From the NCBI GenBank assembly GCA_003152355.1, contig PMAA01000201.1, positions 30,811 through 94,810 of the forward strand: a stretch of DNA of 64,000 nt, given 5' to 3'. This document shows positions 40,499 through 49,716 of this stretch, in pieces. The notes under the pieces were generated by a model. The model saw only the letters and a list, made by a program, of their open reading frames with translations, had not been told where the DNA came from and did not search any database. This DNA comes from Acidobacteriota bacterium. GTDB taxonomy: Bacteria > Acidobacteriota > Terriglobia > Acidiferrales > UBA7541. The translations under genes were made by a program, and so were the position numbers. Position 1 is the first letter of the stretch. Each line of letters opens with the position of its first letter.

Positions 40499-41992
40499 TT
40501 GGAGAATCATGAGGTGACAAATCGCCGCAGAATTGCGCGCTGCGTCCTGGCGTGCCTGATGTTAGCGGTCGCTTTCCCGGCGGCGTCAACGCAAGGCGCA
40601 GAAATGTACCTCGCAGCCTCTTGTACCGTCGGCGTTTCGATGGCTCTTCGCTGTTCGACGCCACATGGGAAGGCAGCAGGGTACATCACGGCGACAAGGC
40701 AATCGTCTGCGCCCGCGCAGATGTCGGCACAAGTAAATAACCTGGCAAAAGAGACTCCCGCGTCCCCGGACGAGCACGCACAGCAATCGCAGAAGCGGGT
40801 CACCAGCTACACTCTTCCCCACGGTACGTATGCCAAAGCGCGCCATCTAAGCCGCATCAGCTTCCTCCTCCGCGTCTTCTTGCCCTTCTACCAAATCGCG
40901 TTGCTGGCGCTGATACTTCGTTGGGGCTGGTCTTCGAAGTTTCGCGATTGGGCGGAAGCGGCGTCAACGCGAAGGATCGTACAAGCCGCAATCTATTCCT
41001 CTCTATTCCTGTTAGCTTTCACGCTTCCGCAGTTGCCCATCGCCGCGTGGGTGCATTGGCTGCTCCGCCGCTACGATCTCGTCATTCAAGGCTGGGCCTC
41101 GTGGTTCTGGGATCAGATCAAAACGCAGTTCGTGATTACAATCATCGGAACGTTGGTCATCGCCGGCCTGTTTCGCGCCATACGCAGAAGCCCGCGCCGA
41201 TGGTGGTTTTATTTCTGGCTCGGCTCAATTCCGGTAACTCTCTTTTTCATTTTCATCTCGCCGTTGGTAATTGATCCGCTCTTTAACAAGTTTGAGCCGC
41301 TGCAATCGCACGATCCAGCGCTCGTCGATTCACTCGAGCGAGTCGTAGCGCGCGCGGGCTTGTCCATCCCGCCCGAGCGTATGTTCTGGATGAACGCGAG
41401 CGCGAAAGTGAATTTCGTGAACGCCTACGTCACCGGAATCGGCGCGTCAAAGCGCGTGGTCGTCTGGGACACCACAATTGAAAAAATGACGAACCCTCAG
41501 ATTCTCTTCGTTTTCGGACACGAGATGGGCCACTACGTTCTCGGCCACATTCCCAAAGGACTCGGGTTGCTCGAGGCGTTATTTTTTCTGCTGTTCTACA
41601 TCGGTTTTCGCCTGTCAAATCGCGTGCTGCAGAAAAAAAGCCAGGCGTGGCAAATTCGCGCACCGGATGATTGGGCGTCACTCCCCGTGTACGGCGGGAT
41701 CCTCCTGCTCCTGCTCTTCGTCGCCACGCCGCTCACAAATGGCATGAGCCGCTACTTCGAGCATCAAGCGGATCAATACGGTCTGGAAGTCACGCACGGA
41801 ATCACACCGGATTCAGGCCAAGTCGCCGCGCAGTCATTCCAAATTCTCGGCGAGATTGACATGGAAGACCCCGCGCCAAATCGCCTGGAAATCTGGTGGT
41901 TTTGGGATCACCCGTGGATCGGCGATCGCATAAAGTTCGCGCTCGAATACGGTCCCTGGTCGAAAGGGGAATCGCCCGAGTTTGTGAAGTAG
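40499..41992 (+). CDS. M48 family (Ste24/CAAX-type) membrane metalloprotease
   Basis: Multiple TM segments; zinc motif FGHEMGHYVLGH; EHQADQYGLEVTHG. Confidence 0.92.
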   Translation: MENHEVTNRRRIARCVLACLMLAVAFPAASTQGAEMYLAASCTVGVSMALRCSTPHGKAAGYITATRQSSAPAQMSAQVNNLAKETPASPDEHAQQSQKRVTSYTLPHGTYAKARHLSRISFLLRVFLPFYQIALLALILRWGWSSKFRDWAEAASTRRIVQAAIYSSLFLLAFTLPQLPIAAWVHWLLRRYDLVIQGWASWFWDQIKTQFVITIIGTLVIAGLFRAIRRSPRRWWFYFWLGSIPVTLFFIFISPLVIDPLFNKFEPLQSHDPALVDSLERVVARAGLSIPPERMFWMNASAKVNFVNAYVTGIGASKRVVVWDTTIEKMTNPQILFVFGHEMGHYVLGHIPKGLGLLEALFFLLFYIGFRLSNRVLQKKSQAWQIRAPDDWASLPVYGGILLLLLFVATPLTNGMSRYFEHQADQYGLEVTHGITPDSGQVAAQSFQILGEIDMEDPAPNRLEIWWFWDHPWIGDRIKFALEYGPWSKGESPEFVK

Positions 41993-42002
41993 GGAAGGCC
42001 GT

Positions 42003-43361
42003 TCAGGAACGCTTCGCGAGCGTCATCCGAACACCACTGTGCGCGCGCAGGGTGATCAGAGGTTCCGGCACAACTTTCTTTCCGGCGGGCTCCAAAAATC
42101 GAAACTTCTGCGCAAGTGTAGCCATCACCAGCGCAGCCTCGGTCAGCGCAAATATCTGTCCAATACAACGCCTCGGGCCGCCGCCAAACGGAAAATATGC
42201 GTGTGCCGGCAGGCGGTCCGCCAAGCCTGTGAGCCATCGCTCCGGCCGGAATTCCTCCGGCTCGTCAAAGTAGCGCGGATCGCGGTGCATCACCCATTGC
42301 GACATCAGGACCGTCGTGTTCGAAGGGAAATAATATCCGCCCAGCTCGAAGGGTTCGATGGATGTGCGCTGGATAACGTACGCCGCGGGATAGAGCCGCA
42401 AGACTTCCCGAATCACAGCGTCGAGATACGGCAGCCGCGGCAAGTCTTCCATCGAAGGCGCGCGGCCGTCGAGAACGGATCTCAATTCGTCAGCCAGCCG
42501 CTGCTCGGCGCCGGGATTCTGCGCGAGTAAATGCCACGCCCAACCGAGCGTGACCGCCGTCGTCTCATGGCCGGCGATGAAAAGCGTCATCACTTCGTCA
42601 CGAAGTTGCTTCGAAGACATCTGGCTTCCGTCTTCATCCATCGCGTTCATCAGCAGCGTCAGCACATCATCACTGGGAGCCTCGCCGGACGCGCGCCTGC
42701 GACGGCGATCTTCGATGATTCCGTAAACGAGTGAATCGAGAAATTCGTAAGCGCGATCGGCGCGGCGATTCGCCGGCGTCGGCCACTTGGCGGAAAACTT
42801 GAAAGGATTGCGCAGCCTTTGAACTTGATAACGCATCAGCAGCGTCACAGCACTGCCAACGCGGCCGGCCTCATGCGTGAATTCGGTTCCAAACAATGTT
42901 TTCACCGCGATCACCAGAGTGAGTGCCATCATTTCCTCGGCCATGTCGCGGATGTTGCCCTCGCGCCAAGTCCGAGTGAGCGATAGGGTCTGCTCCACCA
43001 TCGTCTGCGCGTACTCAGCGATGCGCTGGCGATGGAACGCGGGTTGCGCGAGGCGGCGCTGGCGGCGCCACAATTCGCCTTCGCTCGTCAGCAAGCCTTC
43101 ACCGAGCAGACGAGTAGCAGCGCCTTTTATTCCCGGCCCCTTGTCGAATTTCTGCGGCTGCCGGACGATCACGTCCTCGATCAAGTCGGGATGATTGATG
43201 AGAATCCTGCTTTGGAGCAACAGCGGGATATGGGAGATATCGCCGTACTCGCGCGCCACGCGTGTGAGCACGCCGAGAGGGTCGCGCCGAAGCTGAAGGG
43301 CGACGCCCAATACAGGCAGCCCCCGTGGACCAGGCGGCAAATGATAGTTAGGCTGCGCCAT
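42003..43361 (-). CDS. Cytochrome P450
   Basis: Heme loop FPFGGGPRRCIGQ, I-helix GHETTAV, ExxR REVLRLYP; likely start MAQPNYHLPPGPRGLPVLGV. Confidence 0.95.
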   Translation of the reverse strand: MAQPNYHLPPGPRGLPVLGVALQLRRDPLGVLTRVAREYGDISHIPLLLQSRILINHPDLIEDVIVRQPQKFDKGPGIKGAATRLLGEGLLTSEGELWRRQRRLAQPAFHRQRIAEYAQTMVEQTLSLTRTWREGNIRDMAEEMMALTLVIAVKTLFGTEFTHEAGRVGSAVTLLMRYQVQRLRNPFKFSAKWPTPANRRADRAYEFLDSLVYGIIEDRRRRRASGEAPSDDVLTLLMNAMDEDGSQMSSKQLRDEVMTLFIAGHETTAVTLGWAWHLLAQNPGAEQRLADELRSVLDGRAPSMEDLPRLPYLDAVIREVLRLYPAAYVIQRTSIEPFELGGYYFPSNTTVLMSQWVMHRDPRYFDEPEEFRPERWLTGLADRLPAHAYFPFGGGPRRCIGQIFALTEAALVMATLAQKFRFLEPAGKKVVPEPLITLRAHSGVRMTLAKRS

Positions 43362-43427
43362 TCGCGAGTTTCTCTGGAGGTCCGGGGTCAACAAGGAACC
43401 GCCGCCTGCAGGAATTCAGTTTAACCT

Positions 43428-43495
43428 CATCCTGCGTTGCCGTCTCTTCCTGCGTTGTCGTCCATCTTGTGTTGTCGTCTTATCTTGTGTCGTAG
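43428..43495. repeat. Degenerate short tandem repeat (~17-18 bp x ~4)
   Basis: CATCCTGCGTTGCCGTC / TCTTCCTGCGTTGTCGTC / CATCTTGTGTTGTCGTC / TTATCTTGTGTCGTAGCG in divergent intergenic region. Confidence 0.7.
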
Positions 43496-43536
43496 CGCAG
43501 TCGGGCGCATCCAATCTCCACAGCGAACAGCTTGCA

Positions 43537-44766
43537 GTGCCGGCAACTTTCGATAAGATGAACGTTCGCGCGGTTGCAAGTAATGTCCACATTTCGAGAT
43601 TTTGGAGAGTTCGGGTGGAAAGCGAGCGGCCAGATTGGTTGGCGGACGTGGTGGGCGTTCTTGAGACGCTCAATCAAGGAGTCGTCATTGCCGATGACTG
43701 TCACCGCATGATTCATGCGAACGAAATTTTTCTCGAGATGGTTGACCGGACGTCCGACGAGATTTCTGGCCGCACAGCCGCCGAATTTTTTCCTCCCGAA
43801 GATCTGCCATTCTTGAACGAGAGAATCGCTCTCGGCGAATCGACCGGGCACAATCGCTTCGAATTTTATCTGCCGCAAAAAAATGGCAGCCGCTTACCCG
43901 TCGTCGTGAGCGCAAAGCGAGTCGAGGATCCCGACGGGCGCGAATTCTCAGTCATCACCTTCACGGACATCAGCGAACAGAAACGCGCCGAAAACGAGTT
44001 GCGAGAGGCCAACAAGCAGCTTGAAACACGCCAACGCGAAATTGAAGCAGAGTTGGTCCTAGCATCGCGCGTTCAGCAAAGTCTCGCGCCGAAGAACTTG
44101 CACTGGGGCGGCATTTCCGTCGAGGCGTATTACCAACCCGTGCGGACCATTGGCGGAGATTTCGGCCTCGTCATTCCAGATGGCGAGGATTATCTAAATC
44201 TGATGGTCTGCGATGTCTCCGGACACGGCGTCAGCTCGGCGCTCGTTGCCAATCGGATATACACGGAAACAATGTCGCAGCTCGGCCAAAGCATTGGTCT
44301 CGCGCCGATGCTGCGGCATCTGAACCACTTTGTCATCCACGACATTGGCAGCTCGGTCTTTTTTTTCACTCTTGCCGCCGCGCGAATTAATCGATCGGCC
44401 CGCTCGCTGGAATTCATAGGCGCGGGACATCCGCCGGGGATTGTGATCCGGCATGGCCAACCTCCGATCTTGCTCGAATCGCGGAGTCTGGTCCTCGGCT
44501 TTCTCGAGGATGCCGTGATCGGCGAGGCCACGATCGAAATTCCCATTCAGACGGGCGATCGCCTGATGCTCTATACCGACGGCCTCACCGACAATTTCAA
44601 TTCGCAAAACGAAATGCTCGGCGTGGACGGGCTCGCCGAAATCGTCTATGAAACATCCATGTTGGCGCTGCCTGAAATGAAGCAGCGAATTCTCGACCGC
44701 GTCACGCAATACCGAGAGGGCCCCGCCACCGACGATATTTCTCTCGTTCTCCTCGAGGTGTCCTGA
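43537..44766 (+). CDS. PAS domain-SpoIIE/RsbU-type PP2C serine phosphatase
   Basis: PAS (VLETLNQGVVIADDCHRMIHANEIFLEMVDRT) and PP2C SpoIIE (GGDFGLVIPDGEDYLNLMVCDVSGHGVSSALVA; MLYTDGLTDNFN); start uncertain. Confidence 0.9.
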   Translation: MPATFDKMNVRAVASNVHISRFWRVRVESERPDWLADVVGVLETLNQGVVIADDCHRMIHANEIFLEMVDRTSDEISGRTAAEFFPPEDLPFLNERIALGESTGHNRFEFYLPQKNGSRLPVVVSAKRVEDPDGREFSVITFTDISEQKRAENELREANKQLETRQREIEAELVLASRVQQSLAPKNLHWGGISVEAYYQPVRTIGGDFGLVIPDGEDYLNLMVCDVSGHGVSSALVANRIYTETMSQLGQSIGLAPMLRHLNHFVIHDIGSSVFFFTLAAARINRSARSLEFIGAGHPPGIVIRHGQPPILLESRSLVLGFLEDAVIGEATIEIPIQTGDRLMLYTDGLTDNFNSQNEMLGVDGLAEIVYETSMLALPEMKQRILDRVTQYREGPATDDISLVLLEVS

Positions 44767-44796
44767 CCGCTGGCGTGGTAAATTCCCCGCGTCGTT

Positions 44797-45249
44797 ATGG
44801 CCACAATCGAAATTGAAGAGCGCATCGCAGAATCGAGGGCGCTCGTTGGCGCATTTCTTGTCCCGCAGCGCATGCCTTATTGGTATGGCGCGGAGATGAA
44901 TTGCGAGTTTGAAGTGCTCGGCGGAGCTGCCGACTTTGAAATTGGCCAGAAGGTTCGCATCACTGGCCGCCTCGGCTCACGCGAAATTTCTCTCACGGCA
45001 ACCGTTACGCAATTCGAATTTGGCCGCCTTCTCGAGTGGCGCTTTCAGGATTCTTACGGCGTGAAAGGAACGCAATCGTGGGAAATCAATGCCGTGGACG
45101 GTGGGACGTTGCTTCGGATGCGCGATCGGTATGAGATGCCCGGCGCATTCGGGAGAGTGTTTGATTGGCTTTTCACGCGGCATGCCGTGGCGCGCCGCGA
45201 TCGCGATTGGCTCGCCCGATTGAAACGCCTCGCGCAGCACGGAGCGTAA
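44797..45249 (+). CDS. SRPBCC (START-like) family protein
   Basis: Polyketide cyclase-like fold pattern with ESRALVGAFLVPQRMPYWYGAEMNCEFEVLGG. Confidence 0.7.
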   Translation: MATIEIEERIAESRALVGAFLVPQRMPYWYGAEMNCEFEVLGGAADFEIGQKVRITGRLGSREISLTATVTQFEFGRLLEWRFQDSYGVKGTQSWEINAVDGGTLLRMRDRYEMPGAFGRVFDWLFTRHAVARRDRDWLARLKRLAQHGA

Positions 45250-45272
45250 GCGCCTAGCAACAACACGGTTCG

Positions 45273-46505
45273 TTATTCGACGACCACCCGGACAAATTTC
45301 TTTTTCCCGGCGCGCAACAGGAATTCCGAGGGCTTCGAGAGGTCAATTTGTTTTTGTACATCGTCAATTCGCGTTCCGCCCACTTCGACCCCACCCTGCT
45401 TGATTAATCGTTCCGCCTCGCTTCGCGAGGACGCTAATTTCAACTCAACGAGCAGCGCCGAGAGACGCTTCGGCTCTGACGGTTGAAGCTTCTGTATTGG
45501 CGCATCTTCCGGCGATTGCCTGTCACGAAAAACACGGCGGAATTCCTCCGACGCCTTCTTGGCCGCGTCTTCGCCGTGGAAGCCCGCGACGATGTAGTGT
45601 GCAAGCTGCATCTTTGCATCCATGGGATGCAACACGCCGGTGCGCACTTCTTCTTTCAATCGCACAATCACGCGGTCCGTAAAATCCGTCAGCAATTCAT
45701 AGTAGAGCCACATCAGCTCGTCGGAAATGGACATCACTTTTCCGAAGATATCCTGTGGCGCCTCGGTGATCCCGATGTAGTTTCCAAGACTCTTAGACAT
45801 TTTTCTTTCGCCGTCGAGCCCCACGAGAATCGGCATCGTCAGCGCCACTTGGGACGTTTGCCCGTATTCGCGCTGGATTTCGCGGCCGACAAGAAGATTG
45901 AACTTTTGCTCGGTCGCGCCGAGTTCGACGTCGGCATGGAGCGCCACCGAGTCGTAGGCTTGCATCAGCGGGTAGAGCAGCTCGTGAACAGAAATCGGTT
46001 GGTTCGCCGCCAGCCGCGATCGGAAATCCTCGCGTTCAAGCATCCGCGCAAGCCGGTACTTTCCGCAAAGCTGGACGACTTCGAAGCTCGTCATTTTCCC
46101 GAGCCACTCGTTGTTGTCGTGCACTTCAGTTTTTTCGCGGTCGAGAATTTTGTAAACCTGCTCCAGATAAGTTTTCGCGTTCGCCTGCACTTGCTCCGGC
46201 GTTAGCGCGGGACGTGTCTCGGATTGCCCGGAAGGATCGCCGATTAGCGCCGTAAAGCCGCCCACGACAAAGATCGCCGTGTGTCCAAGATCCTGAAAAT
46301 GTTTCAGCTTTCGCAAAACGACGGTGTGGCCCAAATGAATGTCAGGCGCCGAAGGATCCACGCCGAGTTTCACGCGCAACGGCTTGCCCGTCTTGATGGA
46401 TTGCTCGAGCTTCGCTTTCAACTCCGCTTCCGGAACGATTTCCGCCACGCCTTTGCGGATGTAGGCGAGCTGCTCTTCGACCGGTTTGAAATTCGCTGGC
46501 GCCAT
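45273..46505 (-). CDS. tyrS: Tyrosine--tRNA ligase
   Basis: LGVDPSAPDIHLGHTVVLRKLKHFQDLGH, KMSKSLGNYIGI, C-terminal S4-like domain. Confidence 0.96.
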   Translation of the reverse strand: MAPANFKPVEEQLAYIRKGVAEIVPEAELKAKLEQSIKTGKPLRVKLGVDPSAPDIHLGHTVVLRKLKHFQDLGHTAIFVVGGFTALIGDPSGQSETRPALTPEQVQANAKTYLEQVYKILDREKTEVHDNNEWLGKMTSFEVVQLCGKYRLARMLEREDFRSRLAANQPISVHELLYPLMQAYDSVALHADVELGATEQKFNLLVGREIQREYGQTSQVALTMPILVGLDGERKMSKSLGNYIGITEAPQDIFGKVMSISDELMWLYYELLTDFTDRVIVRLKEEVRTGVLHPMDAKMQLAHYIVAGFHGEDAAKKASEEFRRVFRDRQSPEDAPIQKLQPSEPKRLSALLVELKLASSRSEAERLIKQGGVEVGGTRIDDVQKQIDLSKPSEFLLRAGKKKFVRVVVE

Positions 46506-46507
46506 TC

Positions 46508-47125
46508 CTATTTAATCTCCGGTTGAATGAGGACTCTGCGGCCCTCGATGCGAAAGCGGCCTTCGAGCACGATCCGAACCGCTTCGGAATAGATGCGATG
46601 CTCTTCGTGCAAGATGCGCTCGGAGAGAGTTTCCTCGGTGTCGTCATCGCGCACCGCAACTCCCGCTTGAAGCACGATGGGGCCGGCGTCGAGATTTTCA
46701 TCCACGAAGTGAACTGTGCAACCCGCAAGCTTAACGCCATGCTCCAGCGCTTGCCGCTGCGCCTCGAGTCCGGGAAACGCGGGCAAAAGCGAGGGATGAA
46801 TATTCAAAATCCGCCTCGGATACGCCGCGACGAAAAAAGGCGAAAGCAAGCGCATATAGCCGGCGAGACAAACGAGATCAGCATTTGCTTCCTCCAACGC
46901 CGCAGCCACTTGCCGGTCGTATGTTTCGCGCTCGAGCCCCTTCGACGGAATCACCCGAGTCTGGATCGTGCGTGATTTCGCCTTGTCGATTCCTGGCGCG
47001 CCCTCGCGATTGCTCACAACGATTGCAATTTCGGCGTTTGGTATTCGGCCGTTCCTCACGCTCTCGGCGAGCGCCTCGAAATTCGAGCCGCGGCCAGACA
47101 ACAGCACGCCGATCCGCTTCTTCAT
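46508..47125 (-). CDS. purN: Phosphoribosylglycinamide formyltransferase
   Basis: IGVLLSGRGSNFEALAES; YMRLLSPFFVAAYPRRILNIHPSLLPAFPGLEAQRQALEHGVKLAGCTVHFVDENLDAGPIVLQ. Confidence 0.96.
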   Translation of the reverse strand: MKKRIGVLLSGRGSNFEALAESVRNGRIPNAEIAIVVSNREGAPGIDKAKSRTIQTRVIPSKGLERETYDRQVAAALEEANADLVCLAGYMRLLSPFFVAAYPRRILNIHPSLLPAFPGLEAQRQALEHGVKLAGCTVHFVDENLDAGPIVLQAGVAVRDDDTEETLSERILHEEHRIYSEAVRIVLEGRFRIEGRRVLIQPEIK

Positions 47126-47261
47126 AGCCGAAGCAAGTTAGCACAATTCAGAGAGGCAGTGCCGCCGCAATCTCAAGCTCGCGTGGATACGCTGTGGCTT
47201 GACTTCGGATGAAACTCGCGTCATCTTGCACCCACATTTTTCAACTTCAGGAGGCTTCACA

Positions 47262-47759
47262 ATGGAAATCACTCGAAAGTTCACGCTCCTCTTCGCATCA
47301 TGCACTTTGCTTGCTTTCGGCACTGGCTGCACTCAGACCGCAGAGCAAAAGCCGCCCGCACCAGATCTCGCGGCGATCGAATCAAATATTCGCAGTCTCG
47401 ATAAAGATTGTGTCGCGGCCGCCGCCGCAAAAGATTTGGACAAATCGACCGCGTTCTACGCCGATGACGCTCAAATGTTGTCAGCCTTAGCGCCGCCCGC
47501 TGTTGGAAAAGATTCTGTTCGCAAGACTTGGGCCGGGCTACTCGCTGCGCCTGACTTCGTGAGCCTCACGTTCGCGCCAACTTCCGTGCAGGTCGCGCAG
47601 GCTGGAGACATGGCCTATGAACTCGGCACTTTTGAGATCGTCATGAAAGACAAGAAAGGCAAGCCGGCCTCGCAGAAGGGCGCGTACGTCGTGGTCTGGA
47701 AGAAGCAAGCGGACGGTTCGTGGAAAGTCGAAGTGGATAGCTCCAGCGCCGGATTCTAA
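47262..47759 (+). CDS. DUF4440/SnoaL-like lipoprotein
   Basis: Lipobox-like AFGTGC, ATG at 47262 with RBS CAGGAGG; DLAAIESNIRSLDKDCVAAAAAKDLDKSTAFYADDAQML. Confidence 0.85.
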   Translation: MEITRKFTLLFASCTLLAFGTGCTQTAEQKPPAPDLAAIESNIRSLDKDCVAAAAAKDLDKSTAFYADDAQMLSALAPPAVGKDSVRKTWAGLLAAPDFVSLTFAPTSVQVAQAGDMAYELGTFEIVMKDKKGKPASQKGAYVVVWKKQADGSWKVEVDSSSAGF

Positions 47760-47923
47760 TGCAGCGGACGCGGTTTGCTCAGAGCCGCTGCTACTAGCAG
47801 GCGGCCGTTCGGAAAATGGCCAAGCGACGAATCAGACGTGGATTTACTGTCCGTAATTGGTAGTCCGGGGACACCCTTTCCGGGGGCCGAAATCACGTCA
47901 TAGGTGTATACACCCCGCATACG

Positions 47924-48970
47924 CTACGAGAGTGGGAGCTTGCCGCTATAAACCACGCGCGGGGCGCCGGACGCAGTCTCGATGTGTCCGATCGCATAGA
48001 ATTTCTCCCGCCGGCGGTGCAACTCGGATTCGACTTTGCGGATATTTTTTGACGGCACCACAAGAATCATTCCCACTCCGAGGTTAAATGTCCGCAGCAT
48101 CTCGGTCGGTTCAATTTTCCCCAGCTCGGCGAGATACTTGAAGATCGGCAGGACCGGCCAGGAGCCTACTTCGATCACAGCGCGAACATTTCGCGGCAGC
48201 ACGCGCGGAAGATTGGCGGTAATTCCTCCTCCTGTGATGTGAGCCATCCCGGATAGCCAGCCTTTCGCGACGACATTTTTGAGCAGGGGCCAGTAAGGGC
48301 GATGCGGTTTCAAAAGTTCTGCGCCGATTTTGTTGCCGATCGAAGGCACGTACGTATCGGGCTGGAGCTTGGCGGTGTGAAACACGAGCTTTCGTGCGAG
48401 GGAGTAGCCGTTGGTGTGCAGGCCGCTCGACGGCAAAGCGATCAGCGCATCGCCCGGGCGCACCAAGCGCGGCTCAAGCCGTTGATCGCGTTCCACCGCA
48501 CCGACAATAAAGCCGGCGAGATCGTATTCGCCGTGGGAATAGATATCCGGCATCTCGGCGGTCTCGCCGCCGATCAGCGAGCATCCAGCCTGTTTCGCCG
48601 CACGGCTCATGCCCTCGATGATTTGCTCGACCACGCGCGGATCGATTTTGCCCATAGCAAGGTAGTCAAGGAAGAACAGCGGCTCGGCGCCCTGCGTGAG
48701 GATGTCGTTCACGCAATGATTCAGAATGTCCGCGCCGACAGTGGAGTGAACGCCTGTCGCAAATGCGAGTTTCAGTTTCGTGCCAACGCCGTCAGCGCTG
48801 GCGACGAGGATGGGATCTTTCCAACGCTTCCGATCGAGCTCGAACAGCGCACCGAAGCCGCCGATAGCCGACAATACACCGCGGCGGAAAGTGCGCCCAG
48901 CGGCCGTGCGAATGCGCTGCTTCGCATCGTCGGCGACGGAGATATCGACACCAGCATCGGAATAGCGCAT
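47924..48970 (-). CDS. purM: Phosphoribosylformylglycinamidine cyclo-ligase
   Basis: MRYSDAGVDISVADDAKQRI; VASADGVGTKLKLAFATG; GGGITANLPRVLP. Confidence 0.96.
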   Translation of the reverse strand: MRYSDAGVDISVADDAKQRIRTAAGRTFRRGVLSAIGGFGALFELDRKRWKDPILVASADGVGTKLKLAFATGVHSTVGADILNHCVNDILTQGAEPLFFLDYLAMGKIDPRVVEQIIEGMSRAAKQAGCSLIGGETAEMPDIYSHGEYDLAGFIVGAVERDQRLEPRLVRPGDALIALPSSGLHTNGYSLARKLVFHTAKLQPDTYVPSIGNKIGAELLKPHRPYWPLLKNVVAKGWLSGMAHITGGGITANLPRVLPRNVRAVIEVGSWPVLPIFKYLAELGKIEPTEMLRTFNLGVGMILVVPSKNIRKVESELHRRREKFYAIGHIETASGAPRVVYSGKLPLS

Positions 48971-49007
48971 CAGACCAGGCCCTCAGGCTGGATATCGCTG
49001 TGCCAGT

Positions 49008-49715
49008 TCAAAACGTTCGGAACAGCCGCTTCCAGCGAACCTCGCGGGGATGGATCAAGGCGTTGAGGTACGTCGCGAACCGCATTCCGAGATGTCCCGG
49101 CTCCCAGACTTCTTCAGGCGCATCAATGGACATGTAGATCAGGAGCGGTGTCCCGACGATATTCGGACGAGGGACGAAACCCCAGAAACGGCTGTCGTAG
49201 GAATTGTTGCGATTGTCGCCCATCATGAAATATTCACCAGCGGGAACTTTCACTGGACCAAAGTTATCGCCGGGGTTGGGCGGCTCCATGCGATAAGGCT
49301 CGGCGAGCGGTTGGTCGTTAATGAAAACCACGCCGCGGCGGACTTCGAGCAAGTCGCCCGGAAGCCCGATCACGCGTTTGATGAAATCCGGATAGCCCAT
49401 TTCGGGCAGCGGCGCGCGGAAGACGATGATTTGCTGCCGCTTCGGCTCGCGCCAGAGCGGTTCGTGCCAGGGTGTGAAAGGAACGCCCGCATCGTATCCG
49501 ATTCGGCTGACGATCAGGTGATCGCCGATAAGGACTGTCCGCTCCATTGATCCGCTGGGGATCACGCGCGCCTGGACGAGCGTTCCTTCGATGAGAAGAA
49601 ATGCTAGGATCACCCAGAACCAGGACAGTGCTTCCTTCGCGGCGCGGCTTTTCATTAACGCGTTGGAACGCTCGGCCTCGTTTCTCCGCATTGCTACCGA
49701 CTCCGGCATGTCCAT
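49008..49715 (-). CDS. lepB: Signal peptidase I
   Basis: VIPSGSMERTVLIGDHLIVSR, KRVIGLPGD, MMGDNRNNSYDSRFWGFV; ATG at 49715 rather than ORF-track 49904, which overlaps purF. Confidence 0.95.
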   Translation of the reverse strand: MDMPESVAMRRNEAERSNALMKSRAAKEALSWFWVILAFLLIEGTLVQARVIPSGSMERTVLIGDHLIVSRIGYDAGVPFTPWHEPLWREPKRQQIIVFRAPLPEMGYPDFIKRVIGLPGDLLEVRRGVVFINDQPLAEPYRMEPPNPGDNFGPVKVPAGEYFMMGDNRNNSYDSRFWGFVPRPNIVGTPLLIYMSIDAPEEVWEPGHLGMRFATYLNALIHPREVRWKRLFRTF

Positions 49716-49716
49716 C

